From positions 61,066,419 to 61,130,418 of the forward strand of contig NC_134095.1 in the NCBI RefSeq assembly GCF_000715075.1: a stretch of 64,000 bases of DNA. Reading direction: 5' to 3'. The stretch comes from Nicotiana tabacum. Taxonomy: Eukaryota > Streptophyta > Magnoliopsida > Solanales > Solanaceae. A model generated the notes under the pieces. It had not been told where the DNA came from. It worked only from the letters and a program-made list of their open reading frames with translations, and did not search any database. Below are positions 20,892 to 33,173 of the stretch, one piece after another. Numbering within the stretch: position 1 is the stretch's first letter; every line of letters starts with the position of its first letter. Made by a program: the position numbers and the translations under genes.

Positions 20892-22019
20892 ATGAACCCA
20901 AAACCTCTAGTTCAGGGTTCAGAATTCGAGCTTAGATAAATTGTTATATTTGGCTTTATCTGATTTTGTTACATGTTTGGGCCTAATGTGCTAAATGCTG
21001 CTTTTACCGCTTTGATATTATCTGAACTGTATATAAACTGTGCCGAAATCCTTCTCTTCTTACCTCCGGGGATGAGCTTGCTGGTCGAGACTCCTTATTC
21101 TGTTAGTGTCAATACCTGAAATAAGAAAGAGGCCGGACAAGTTACTAAGCCAGATGGCCTTTTGGTTCCCGGTACGTAGCCCCCTCCTCGACTCGAGTTG
21201 TCCGCTCGGGTACACAGTCTAGAACAAATACCTAGGTTATGAACCTAGAATAACTCAGCTTCATGCCGGATCCCTAGTAGGAACGTTTGTTTGCATCACG
21301 TGCATTTGACTTTGGAGGCTCAACACAGGGGTTGGGTCTGTCTAGGACAGGTGTACCAAAAAATGAAAATGACCATCCTGATGCATCTTACTTGCTTCTA
21401 CCTGTGCATTTATTTGCTTTGGACTTGCATGTTGACCGACTTTTGAATACTTTGAGGAAAGAGAGATACAGATGGTTAATCGCCTGTTTTGAAAAATCAA
21501 TAGTGTCGAAACTCGGTCGAATTTTTTGAAAAAAAAAAGAAAAGAAAAAGAAAAAAAATGGTTTTGTTTATGAAAAATAGTTTTATTTGCCAATGAAAAA
21601 GAGTCTTGTGTTCAAAAGAAGTTTGTTTTATCGGCCCGAACTACGCCCGTTTGATTCTCACGGGGTGTGAGATATGTAGGCAACTCTCATCGGGTCCAGC
21701 CTCCCCTTTAGTAAAAATAGCCAAAAATGTTAAATTTTAATTGTCAACATAAATCGGGTGATGCCGTTTCTGTCAAAAATAGTCGAATGTCCCCAAAAGG
21801 GACGACGGAAGGCCGATTTTGCATAAATAGCCACCTTTGGTCGTTTTAAGATTTCGATCAGTTAATCCATACAGCCTTAGAATCTGCATTCTCGAAATGC
21901 TGAAAGGCCGTATGTGCGAAATCGGGTTTTTATTTTTTTATTTTTTGGGGAAAATGTGTGTTAATTTTATTTTGAGTCAAATAAATCTTAAATTTTAAAC
22001 ACCCTAATAAATGTGCAGA
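20892..22019 (+). other. 5' leader of the Ogre-like element
   Basis: Non-coding leader of 1.1 kb between primer site and ORF1. It contains a purine run (21528-21559) and the first copy of the recurring 'gaactacg' motif (21638-21698). The first 60 bp are repeated at 34101-34159. Confidence 0.65.
21638..21698 (+). repeat. Recurring 'gaactacg' motif, copy A
   Basis: Reads gaactacg, then ttgattc, an atatgtaggcaa block and a final cgggtc. The same ordered blocks occur at 23366-23428, 25505-25561 and 29053-29120. Confidence 0.7.
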
Positions 22020-23165
22020 ATGAGCACAAGTCAGAATTTACACATAACAATAGTAAACAAGATCCCCTTGGAGTTACACATGTGGTGGGATGATTTGGGC
22101 GGATCAGAGCGCGACGCGGTCAAGCTATACCTGGGAGGCCTCACTGGGTGGCTGAAGATTAATCCTAGGGGGATATCATAAAGGCTTGGTTACATTTTTT
22201 GGAACACGGCCCACAATGTATTCCACTTCTCAGATTTTAAACTCACCCCAACCTTAAAAGAGGTAGCAGGTTATAAGGACATTACTGATGGGCTAAGGCA
22301 CAAATATCTGATTGCTCCAAGAGCCGTCGATACGCACCAGGTCATGGATCTACTAAAGATAAGCAAGGGAGTCCCGTACTCTGAGTTGGATAAAGTTTCT
22401 CTACTTTGCAATTCATGGGCATATATGAGGGTTCGACGATCCAAAAGCGGGGTTTGCAGCAAAGGGAATCAGACAAAATGGGATGAGCGTAGGCGGGTCG
22501 CCTTCATGGTAGCATCCTTGGGCATTGTGGTGCTTCTCTGGAAAGACAGAAATATTGATTTAAAGGTGTCGGGAGTCATCAAAACCCTGATTGCCAACAA
22601 TAAAAGCACGCTTGCCCCATGATGGTATCCAAGATATACCGAGCTCCCACAGCTTGTAAAGCCGAGGTAGATTTCTTCGAGGGGTACATAAGCGCGAGCA
22701 AAGCATACGCGGCAAATAAAGAGGGACTACAAAGGGAATATCACTATATTGGGCAAAACAATATCCACTCTCAAAGAGCGGATCTTTAGACAAGCCCAAG
22801 ATGCCAGAACAGATAGGAAGCGCTGCTATGATCTGATGGCCCGGATGGAGAAACAGATGAATGAGTGTCAGGATCAACTCTTTTACAACGCTCAAGTGCT
22901 GGGAATGCGGAATCAACAAACAGAACGATTGCTTATGGAAAGGGACAGAATCAAGGGAAGGATCGACGATATCGAGCACTACATCACCATAGAGTGCCTA
23001 GCTTGTGAGGATACGTCCCGTACCACCTTCTTTGTTTCAATAAGGATTCACATCCACCAGATCATAGAAGATTTAAAAGATCTGCAGAGAGGCTTGCACC
23101 AAAACCCGTGGCAAGGCCGAACGACGCCCCGCGGGCGCCCAAAATTAAAAACTCTGGGACATTCA
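22020..23165 (+). pseudogene. ORF1-like protein of Ogre elements (DUF7745-type), broken
   Basis: Starts MSTSQNLHITIVNKIPLELH, stops after about 50 codons, and continues in shifted frames. Blocks include HKYLIAPRAVDTHQVMDLLK, KWDERRRVAFMVASLGIVV and KDRNIDLKVSGVIKTLIANN. A charged coiled-coil-like tail, KTISTLKERIFRQAQDARTD through DRIKGRIDDIEHYI (22755-22983), follows. Family recognition is from memory of plant Ogre ORF1 proteins. Several frameshifts and stops make it non-functional. Confidence 0.6.
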
Positions 23166-23365
23166 CAGTTTGAAGTCTGTATGTTCTTTGTCTTTAGAAT
23201 CTGTTGTCCGTTGGAGTTTGTAATTTCCTTTTTGCATAAAGTCTGTAGTCTGTGTCAAGTCCGTCAGTTTCCTTTCAAAAAGTGTTTTGCCTTGTAATAG
23301 ATCGTTTTGCTAATGAAGATTGAAAATCCAAAAATGGTATCTTTGTTTTTTCGCACTTGTGGTCA

Positions 23366-23428
23366 GAACTACGCACAGTCTGATTCATGCGGGGACATGA
23401 TACGTAGGCAATCCACATAAGATTCGAC
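23366..23428 (+). repeat. Recurring 'gaactacg' motif, copy B
   Basis: gaactacgcac, ctgattc, atacgtaggcaa and gattcgac in the same order and spacing as the other copies. It lies between ORF1 and gag, followed by a purine run at 23440-23493. Confidence 0.7.
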
Positions 23429-23715
23429 CACCATTAAAAAGAAAAGATAAAAAAAAAGAAAAAAAAGAGAAGAAAAAAGAAAAAGAAAAAGGGAGCATAA
23501 TTACAAGAAACCGGAATGACGCACGTAACTGAAGCAAATGCATGATAGAAAGGGTTAATTGCCTAGTTGCATTGCATCCTCAATGTGTGTTTTCTTATCT
23601 GTTGAAAACCCTAACGCTAACAGGTTGCTTCCATTTTGTCCTCTTTCAATAATCAAAAAGGTAGTTGGTTGTGATTCTAAAGTAACGCTTCCCTGCAACA
23701 CAAAGGCAAAAGACA

Positions 23716-24514
23716 ATGGCAGAGAGCAACAGAACTGAGTGGGTTGGTACCGATGCCCGGAAGCAGTTGGTTGAACAGGACTACGGGTTAGTAGAAGAGG
23801 TAAGAATGTTGAGACAGCATGTGGCAGACATGTATCGGGCATGGATGACTGGGAAAGCACCACCCCCACCACCGCCTAGCTTCCTGAACTCTATCCTTAC
23901 CCAAACACCTCACACAATAACAGATTATCCTCCATACTCTCCATATCTACCCACCTATGACATATTTCCCAGCCACCTAAGTAACTCCATCACTCGTCGT
24001 CCAACTATGTTTTTTCAACGCTACTCCCCTTCCTGACGCTACTTCTCTCCACGGGACTCCCAAAGACATGCTTCACTTTCCAAGTACCCAGCTCCCCAAA
24101 ATACCTATCCACGAGCACACCAGAAACCCCCTGGATCAGGTTCTAGGCCAAATCAGGCATTTAGGAACGAGAGGTTGCTGAAACAAGAAAAGGCTCTCAC
24201 CCCTATCGGAGAATCTTATGCAAGTCTATTTGAAGGCTAAAGCATGCTGGCCTGATTGAGACGCTCCCCGGATATACTCCAGATCCACGTACAAGAAGCT
24301 TTGATCCTACTACACGATGCGCATACCACTCCAATGTCCCAGGGTATAGCATTGAGAGCTGTCATTCGTTGAAAAAGGAAATAGACAGAATGATTCACGA
24401 AGGAGTGGTTCCGATCGATGACAGTAATAAAGAGCGTGTGAACCATCTTAGGATATTGACTAATGTTAAAGATGTGGAAGCAGATAGTGGTCTTGATGCG
24501 AAGCTTAGTGGCTA
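23716..24514 (+). pseudogene. gag-like ORF, broken
   Basis: Opens MAESNRTEWVGTDARKQLVE, then RMLRQHVADMYRAWMTGKAP and a proline run. A stop at 24034-24036 is followed in frame by ...EKALTPIGESYASLFEG. A frameshift leads to GLIETLPGYTPDPRTRSFDP and CAYHSNVPGYSIESC, the C-x2-H...C zinc-binding block of this gag family with the usual GH changed to GY. It ends DADSGLDAKLSG-like at a stop near 24514. No pol follows. Confidence 0.65.
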
Positions 24515-25057
24515 AGATACCGTGCTTGGTAATTGGAAAGACGCTCCTTTCTTGGTCAGCCGGAGCAGAGCTTTGGTGGTTCATTTTGTTATCATTTCTG
24601 TTGTCCGGGTTATTTGCAGGGTTGTAATCCGGATATTGTCTTGTGTCAAACCCTCTTATCCTTCCATTTTGTCATAGTGGTTTGTTTAGTGTTGTCTAGG
24701 ATTGTTTTAGGTTTGTTCCAAGGTTGTACCCCAGTTGTTTTGCTTGTTTCGTTATACGAACCGTTTCACTGCTTGTCTAAATGCAAATTCCGGTCTTTTG
24801 TTACCTCCAGTCATCTTCTTTGTTTAGATATTTTTATCCTTTTGTTTTGTCTTTGTTCAACGCCGATTCTAGTGACATGACATGCGCGCACAGTTTGGGC
24901 CTAATCTTAAGAGTTAATTATAAATCCATTGGGAGATGATCGGGACACTTAAGGGAAATAAGAACAGCTTGAGGTCATTTTAAGCCCAATCCATATGAAA
25001 CTGGGGCAAGTAAAACATAAAGAAAAACCATAAAAGCAAGTTAGCCATATTGACAAG
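24515..25057. other. Region where pol would lie, non-coding
   Basis: No protease, reverse transcriptase (no [YF]xDD motif in any frame), RNase H or integrase core was seen between gag and the integrase-tail remnant at 25058. The small T-rich frames here are not supported. Confidence 0.6.
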
Positions 25058-25190
25058 GGGGCCGTTCATGGTAACGAAAGTGAGAGTATTGCCCAACGGT
25101 GCTTTAAAAATGACAAATGAAAAGGCGAATGTGTGGATATGGTTATCAAGTCCGGCACAATCAGAAGATGTGGCGAATGTTTAATTGTGT
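25058..25190 (+). pseudogene. Remnant of an integrase C-terminal tail
   Basis: One frame reads RGPFMVTKVRVLPNGALKMT and, after a shift, CVDMVIKSGTIRRC. This matches the G-P-[YF]-x-V...NGAL...MVINSDxxKRYY ending of gypsy polyproteins. It is the only trace of pol and marks where the rest was lost. Confidence 0.55.
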
Positions 25191-25340
25191 TGTTTGTGCT
25201 TGGCATGTTTTGAAAATTGGAATGACGAAGGCATTTTATTCTTCTATCTAAACACTTTATCCTTCGCTAACCCTTTGAGCCTTATTGGTTTTCTTTCATA
25301 CCCCTCGTTCAGAATCAGTAGCAAAGATTAGAAAACACAA

Positions 25341-25500
25341 GCATGGAAGATAAAGAAAAAGAAAAAGAAAAAGGAAAAGAAAACAACAGAAACAACAAAA
25401 CAACAAAAGAGAAAAGAGAAAGGAGAAATGAGCAAAAGAGAAAGAAAAAGAAAAAGAAAAGAAAATAATAAATAAGTGTAAAGGAAAACAAAAAAGGGAA
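25341..25500 (+). repeat. Purine-rich (GAAAAA)n tract
   Basis: Nearly pure A/G for about 150 bp (gaaaaagaaaaag units). Similar shorter tracts sit at 21528-21559, 23440-23493 and 27065-27120. They are a feature of the interior of this element; open frames on the opposite strand here are low-complexity artefacts. Confidence 0.75.
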
Positions 25501-25504
25501 TTGG

Positions 25505-25561
25505 GAACTACGTTTGACCTGATTCCTCAAAGAGGATACGTAGGCGCTTCACGGCTCGGTC
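25505..25561 (+). repeat. Recurring 'gaactacg' motif, copy C
   Basis: gaactacgtttgacctgatt, then ggatacgtaggcgc and ggctcggtc. It lies downstream of the integrase-tail remnant and just after a long purine run (25341-25500). Confidence 0.7.
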
Positions 25562-27381
25562 ATAGTGTAACAAAAATAAAAAATCCCCAAGCAAGAAACT
25601 GGGGCAGAAGTTGTGTTTAATATAAAGAAATCTGGTTAAGGTTGTAAATTTTGAACCCAATTTGATTCGTTTTGAGCCGCTAATACCCTTTCTTTCTAGC
25701 CCTATCCAAAATCTCACATTACGGTCCAAAGAAAGATCTTTTGACCAGTCTTCGGAAGATGCCAAGTCATGCAAATGAAAGTCGAGAATAACACTCTCAT
25801 CCCCGACAGAAAAGTAATAAAATGAGAGAGTCTTATAGGTGAAAACCTTCAGGGGCACCTTGAGGTGGCTATAAGTTGAGAGAAAAACCAAAATGAGAGA
25901 GGCTTGATAGTGAAAACCCTTCGGGCACTACAAGTCAAATAAAGATTGAGAATCATACAGGAAAGCACTAGACGAAGATTGTGAAAGGCGATTAACGACG
26001 GAGGATAGGCCACGTGTGCATGTCATGGCCAATAGAGTTGGTATCCACATCTGATAGGTTTTACTTTGTAGTTTTCTTGTTAGGAGTCATCTCTTTCTTT
26101 TGCCTTTTACTCTGTTCCTTTTACCTTTGTCATTTCCTCTTCTTGAGTCTCTTTGGTCAGAACAAGCGAGAAATGATTTCAAAATTTACCATCAGCTTTC
26201 CAATTATGCAAGACAAGATCTGACTAGTACATCAAAGTGGTATAAGTCAGGAAAGAACAAGCGCAATGAGCTGGTAATAGTCAACGTGCTTTGAGGTTCG
26301 CGCAAAATACCCAAGATTGGTCCATATCAATTCAGGGACAGTGCAACAAAAAGAGGGCCAGGGGGATTGAACCGAGGGTATATTCGATGATGAGATTGAC
26401 AAAAGGATGGACCAGTGTCAAGAAGGATATCCCCAGTAGAAATCGAGGGTTATAAGGCCAAGGCCAGCGAAAAATCAAGAAAGAACAACGCGGAAAGCAA
26501 TGGACATAATTGGGAAATTCATAGGAGACTCAAAGGTGGGGAAATGCCAGTTCACGGATAGTACCGCAAAAGAAGATATTGGGTCTGCACCGGAAAAAGG
26601 TATTTCAGTAACACAGACGATGGAGGGAGCGGTTAATCAATGAACATGCAAGATATTCAAGTGAAATCAATTGTCATGAAAATACATGAGGTTTGTGAAT
26701 AAGGAATCGTCAAGAAGGTCGGAAGGTATCAGCCAAGATGCAAGATGGTCAGACAACGCATAAATGGGAAAATGGTTGATAGCATCCCCAACAGGAGTAT
26801 CACAACCAACCACTACATTTAAAACTGACCAAATTTTCTTTGATTTCCAGCAGGGGCAGGGAATGTTACTGACGACGGAAAGATGCGACACAAGAAAGAT
26901 TGTCAAACTAGGGCAGAAAATTTTCGTTCATTTCGAAAATTTTCGGGAAGTCTAACACAAGTTTGGTGAAAAGCGGTATCCCTAGCAATTTTCGGGAGAA
27001 GGCAAAACAAGTTTTAAAGAAAGCAATGTCAGGAGAAGGATAACACGAGTTTTAAGGGAGGTAGTCTTTGAAGGAAGAAGAAAAAGGAAAAAAAAAAAGA
27101 AAAAGAAAAAAAGAGGAAGACCAGTTTTGCAAAAGGAAACAGTTTGCAGAGGAATGAAACATCAGTCTTAAGGGAAGTAGCCTTTGAAGGAGTAAGATAA
27201 CATATTTTTGAAAAAGTGTTATCCCCAGCAGTTCGCAGAGAAATGAGACACCAGTTTTGAGGGAAGTAGTTTTGAAGAAGGAAGACAGTATAAGTTTTGA
27301 GGGAAGTAGTTTTGAAGAAAGATAATTCAAGTTAGAAGGAAAATGGTTCAGGAGGTAAAGGGAAAATGGCGATTTATTTTT
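25562..27381 (+). other. 3' non-coding part of the Ogre-like element
   Basis: 1.8 kb with no supported frame. It contains degenerate repeated phrases such as 'gagaatca', 'aaaccttc-gggcac' and 'gaagtagt-ttgaag' (27050-27330) that grade into the 57-bp minisatellite. Confidence 0.5.
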
Positions 27382-28600
27382 GAAGTTGTTGTTGAAGTCA
27401 GGAGCCCGCCTGAAGAAAGGAATGACGCTTTATTTTTCGAAGTTGTTGTTGAGGTTAGGAGCCCGCCTGAAGAAGGGAATGGCGATTTATTTTTCGAAGT
27501 TGTTGTTGAGGTTAGGAGCCCGCCTGAAGAACGGAATGGCAATTAATTTTTCAAGGTTGTTGTTGAAGTCAGGAGCCCGCCTGAAGAACGGAATGACGAT
27601 TTATTTTTCGAAGTTCTTGTTAAAGTCAGGAGCCCGCTTGAAGAACGGAATGACGCTTTATTTTTTGAAGTTGTTGTTGAAGTCAGGAGCCCGCCTAAAG
27701 AACGGAATGACGATTTATTTTTCGAAGTTGTTGTTGAAGTCAGGAGCCCGCCTGAAGAACGGAATGGCGATTTATTTTTCGAAGTTGTTGTTGAAGTCAG
27801 GAGCCCGCCTGAAGCACGGAATGACGCTTTATTTTTTGAAGTTGTTGTTGAGGTCAGGAGCCCGCCTGAAGAACGGAATGACGATTTATTTTTCAAAGTT
27901 GTTGTTGAAGTCAGGAGCCCGCCTGAATAACGGAATAGCGATTTATTTTTCAAAGTTGTTGTTGAAGTCATGAGCCCGCCTGAAGAACGGAATGGCGATT
28001 TATTTGTCAAGGTTGTTGTTGAAGTCAGGAGCCCGCCTGAAGAACGGAATGACGGTTTATTTTTCGAAGTTGTTGTTGAAGTCAGGAGCCCACCTGAAGA
28101 ACGGAATGTCGCTTTATTTTTTGAAGTTGTTGTTGAGGTCAAGAGCCCGCCTGAAGAAAGGAATGGTGCTTTATTTTTCGAAGTTGTTGTTGAGGTTAGG
28201 AGCCCGCCTAAAGAACGGAATGACGCTTTATTTTTCGAAGTTGTTGTTGAGGTCAGGAGCCCTCCTGAAGAACGGAATGACGCTTTATTTTTCGAAGTTG
28301 TTGTTGAGGTCAGGAGCCCGCCTGAAGAAAGAATGGCGCTTTATTTTTCGAAGTTGTTGTTGAGGTCAGGAGCCCGCCTGAAGAAAGGAATGGCGTGTTA
28401 TTTTCGAAGTTGTTGTTGAAGTCAGGAGCCCGCCTGAAGAAAGGAATGACGATTTATTTTCGAAGTTGTTGTTGAGGTCAGGAGCCCGCCTGAAGAAAGG
28501 AATGGCGCTTTATTTTTTTTTTTGAAGTTGTTGTTGAGGTCAGGAGCCCGCCTGCATAAAGGAATGACGTTTTATTTTCAAGTTTTGAAGCTGGGAGCCC
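27382..28600 (+). repeat. 57-bp minisatellite, about 21 units
   Basis: The unit starts gaagttgttgttgaagtcag, continues gagcccgcctgaagaa and ends tttatttttc. Most units are exactly 57 bp (19 codons), and a few near the end are 56-61 bp. Because the period is a multiple of three, several frames on both strands stay open, giving false proteins of up to 199 residues. Tandem repeats in the 3' UTR are typical of Tat/Ogre retrotransposons and can seed satellites. Confidence 0.9.
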
Positions 28601-29052
28601 GCCCATATAACAGGGGAATACATTAAAGTTTGAAGTCAGTAAAGCGGAGGGTTACAACAAAAATCCCCAGCATATGTTAAAATTTAGAAGTCGGAAGGAA
28701 GGCAACACTAATCAGAAGAAGGCAGTTCAAGCTTCGAAGGAAAAGTAATTCGAAGCTCACCAGAAGGAAATAAGCAGTTCAAATTCGACAATCAAGAGAG
28801 AATACGAGTCAAGTCAGAAGCAAAGAAACATCAGAGGAAACACAAGACAGCAAGACGGCAAAACAACAAGGCAACAACAGTCACATGACCAAGTTTGAGA
28901 ATAAATCTTTGTAATTCATAGACCATAGCTTAGTATAACTTCTTTATTTTTGTCAAGGTGTAACAAGGAGGTCACTAAGTAGCGGCAGCAGCAGCAACAA
29001 CAGTAATAGTAAATTCACAGCTCCAGGGTAGTCCCAGCTACCAAAACTTCCC

Positions 29053-29120
29053 GAACTACATTGACCTGATTCCCTTTTAGCCGGGGATATGTAGGAAACC
29101 TTTGAAGCAGAGGTTCGGTC
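29053..29120 (+). repeat. Recurring 'gaactacg' motif, copy D
   Basis: gaactacattgacctgattc, then ggggatatgtaggaaa and aggttcggtc. It lies about 115 bp before the right LTR. Confidence 0.7.
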
Positions 29121-29218
29121 AAATCTTTCAAAAAAATGCTTCACACAGAGTAGCCGAACGGGCAAAAATCGCTCGTATACGCTCACTTTATCTTTGCACG
29201 GAAACTCTTCATGTTTCC

Positions 29219-29235
29219 GGACAAAGAGGGGCAGC
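29219..29235 (+). other. Polypurine tract before the right LTR
   Basis: ggacaaagaggggcagc lies immediately before TGTGAGCACG of the right LTR, in the position of a plus-strand primer. Confidence 0.65.
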
Positions 29236-32200
29236 TGTGAGCACGTGATTTTTGCCCTACAAGAACTACTCTTACAAAAATTCAAAATAAAATGGTTTTG
29301 TGTTGTTTGTGATTTATTTGTATTTTTGGCTGTGCATGTTTATTTCTACTTTAATTAAGAAAAATACAAAAATATGTGTTGCATACGCATTTAGGATTTA
29401 ATTTTACAATTTAGGAATTAATCAAACAATCAAGTTTGCTTTACAAAATGGAAAGATCACAAAAAATATGTACTTTGCATTTTTGGCGTTTAATGTCCGA
29501 ATTGTGTGATTTTATCTTTATTGGGTGTTTAATTGCATTTGATAGCTGTTATTAAGAGTTAATGTTTTAAGTTAATTGTCAATGTTACAATTCAATTATG
29601 ATTTTAGTTGAAAAGGAATTAAAAGAAAATGAAAGAAAAAAATAGAAGAAAAAGAGTGGACATTGGGCCGATTTCAGTGCAAAAATCAGGCCCAAATCAC
29701 CCATGAACCAGGTCCAGTTTGGCCTGGTCAGAGACGTCTTAAAACGACGTCGTTAGGTCACTCTTAATCAAAGCCGTTGATACGACTTGATCTAACGGTC
29801 ACAGATCAATACCCCTTACCCTTTCCCTGGCCCGACCCGCTACCCGAATCGACCCCGACCCCAACACTAAACCAAACGACACCGTATTGGGTTAATCTCT
29901 TTGATCTTGGCCGTTGATCTTAATTGATCTAACGGCCAGGATTAAATTCCCCACCTGGTATATATTCCTAAATCTTACCCCGCCCCCTAAACCAAGCCCC
30001 CCCACCTCTTCGTCTCTGAGCTTCAGAGACCAAACATATCCGCCGCCTTCAACCACAGTCCTCCGCCCACTGGAAATCGCCTCACGGCGGTTCCGGTGGT
30101 CCAAACGATCCCATTTTTACACCATGGATTCTCCTCGACCTCCCCAATCAGAACCCCTAACCCTTATCCCTCGAATCCCAGCCGTTTGAGTCGAATATTA
30201 GATAAAAAATAAGGCCAGAACCCTAGTTCGTCCAGTGACCCCCAATTTCACACCACAACTCCGCCCTGACTTCTTCTCTCAAAATCTACCTTCCCCTTCC
30301 TTCGAATCTAGTCCCAACCGTTCGAATATTGATTTTGAGCCAAGAACCCTAGCGTCGCCACAAGATCCCCTGGTGGCGGCGCCTAACCTAAACCCTCCCA
30401 AACTCACACATTTTGACCACTAGACCTCTCCAGCCCCAAATCACACCCTAGTTTCGTTCGAATCTCATCGGAACTATTCAAATCCCAAATCGAACTAGCA
30501 AACCCTAAACCTAGAGGCAGTCCGAGGAAAATTAGGGGTTCTAATAGACTTTAGTCGAGTGTTCTCAGTTGAGAACACTCGATTAAATTCCGTTTCTACC
30601 CCCAAAAGGCTCAAGTCGGAGTTACGAGCAGAGCGAGTGAGAGATAGGTCTGAGTTTGGAGGCATTTCTTCTGTTTCTCTATTTGTTTTCATGTCTTGTT
30701 TGTTTGTTTGTTCAAGATGAGTTCGAAGTTGTTTTTTTATCAATTACTCTTTTCTTTCTCCATCAGACCTTCTTATTTGGTCCAATTTTATTATCATTTC
30801 TATTTGTTGTTGTTTGTTGTATGATGTAATGTGTGTAATCGATTGATAAGTGTCGTCGATTAGTCTGTTATGTTTGAATGTTAGATTAGCATGATAATAG
30901 TTTAAGTTTTGGTTCATCCCCGTAGGTTTACCTTCCTGTTTCTTCTCTGTTCTAATGTTGTGTTGAAGTAAGCTTGATGGTATCAGTTGTTTCCAAGTGT
31001 TCCAATTTCCTTTTCTCATTGTCATCCACCATGTTTTTTCGTATGAGTTCAGTTTGTTTTTGTTCAGTGTTCATCTGTTTTGTCTAGGTTAGAATTGTGT
31101 TAGCTTAATCTATGTATCAACGCGTTGTTTGATTCAGTTTCAGTTTTAGCTTCAATGATTTTGTTGGGGTATGTGTGGTGTTAATATGGTTTTGATTCAA
31201 GTTCAGTCTGTTGGTTCTAGTTGGAATTCAGCCTTAGCCATTTAGTTGTTAGATATTTGGTAGGCTGGATTGATTATAGCTGTTGCAGTTTGTTGAATTC
31301 AGCTTGGCTAGTGGGTATGACAGTAATTTCAGGGTTTTAGGGGGTAATTTAGGAATTGAAAACAGGAGGAAATGGGTAGTTTGAGTGTTCTGTCCACTAA
31401 GTATTAAAGCACTATTAAACTAAGGAATTGTTTAGTATTAGTGGGGAACAAAACATAAAAGCATGGGGGATTAATTATAAGCTGCCCATACCTTTGGGCA
31501 CAAGACACATGATAATGGGCTGTAAGAGAATATCATAGGCAAAAGATGGTGGTGGTATTAGTTTAAGTGCTTTTGAGAGGGGGAAGGGTCTGTTTTGGGG
31601 GCAGATAAATAGAGGAATGTTTGAACATAATAGGGAGGTTTTTTTTTCAGACAGAGTTGAGGGCTGAAAATCTGAAGGGAGGAGTTTTAGACACGGATTT
31701 TTCCTTCTGAGAAAAAGATCTGTAGAGGAGAGGTTGTGCACAGTACAGTATTTTTACACAGTCAAAGGGTTGGTTTTTGGGAGCAGAAAATCAGTTCTTT
31801 TTCAAGCTTCTGATTCTGGTCTGTCTGTTCCTTTGGACAAAGTAGAAGGCTGGGTTTTGGAATAGAAAAATCAGTTTATTTTCCAAGCTTTTGAGTTGGG
31901 TCGGGCCATTCTTTTGGCTAGGCATTAAGAGGGAAAACATTCTGAAAATCTGAAGTGGAAACTAGTGTGTTGTCTAGTTAAAATTGGTTTTTGGACCGTT
32001 TCCTGCTACTCTTTTGGTTTGAAGTTGGTTTCAAGTTGGGTTTACTTTGGGTGCTGTTATGGCTGTGTTGGTTTGTTTGTGTTGCTGTATGTATAGCTGG
32101 GTAATCCTTTTTAACTGTTTTTCCTGAGTTGTCGCTGGATATCTGTTACTGTTGCTGTTGTGCTGTACCATCTGTTGTATTGCTACTGCTGCTGATCTCC

Positions 32201-33114
32201 TGCTTCTTCTCCATTGTATTCCATTTCCAGGTACACATTCTAAAAACCTGTGTTGATGTAAGCTCGAATTTGGAGTTGAAGTTGAGATGAAATGGGAATG
32301 CAGCTATTAGTTCTATTTGACATGACTGTATGAATAAATTAAAACTGTTTCTTTATTAGCTAGATAATCACTCGATATGTCTTGAATGTATGTAAGCCTG
32401 TGATCTCGAGCAGTGGTTGTATTTAGTTTTATGTTAGGTTAATAGGATAGTTAGATTAATTTTAGTTTTGGTAATTTGTTTCGTGAAGTCATTTGAAAGT
32501 AATTCACATTGCAATAAACCTTTAGTGATGGTCGTCAGGTGTTTTTTTTGTTACTAAAATAGGACTGTTTATTTACTACATCATGACATGTTAAAATTGG
32601 CCCGCAAAGAGTGTTGTGGTTATTTTGTTCAAGTTGTTCCAAGTAGAACGACGTACTGCTTTCACTATAAAATTAGGATGCTTACCTAATGACATGCAAA
32701 TGAATAAGTAAATGCTTGACCTCAGGGGCTCGATCCCTCGATCTCTCCTACGCAGCTTAGCACGCCCTATTGGGTTTTGGGCTTGCCTCAAGGCCCACCT
32801 GTTGTTGTTCGTTCACAAGTAGAATTAGTTGGCCCATTTAATTTGGGCCTGATTTAAAGGTCTCAGTATATAATTAACACAATATAAGTTTGGGGGCTTT
32901 GAGTTAGGTAGCGGGTTCAAATTTAAAGGTCCGTCCTTTGGTTTGGACTCGAACTTGAACTCGAAGCCCGCTTTTATAATATTAATTAATTAGGACTTCT
33001 TCTCTTTTATTTCAGAGACGAACTTAATAGAAAGTGTAGTCACTTTAGGATTGCCCTTTTAAAATAAACGATATGAGTCTCGCTTAGTAAAATGCATAAT
33101 GGCGGGGCCCTCTG

Positions 33115-33173
<59 letters not shown>

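Noticed and set aside
27343..28419. Long overlapping open frames of 123-199 residues on both strands
   Set aside because: They are the 57-bp minisatellite read in frame; the period is a multiple of three and no non-repeat domain is attached.
27382..28600. CRISPR-like array
   Set aside because: Units are contiguous repeats with no unique spacers, and the window is plant nuclear DNA.
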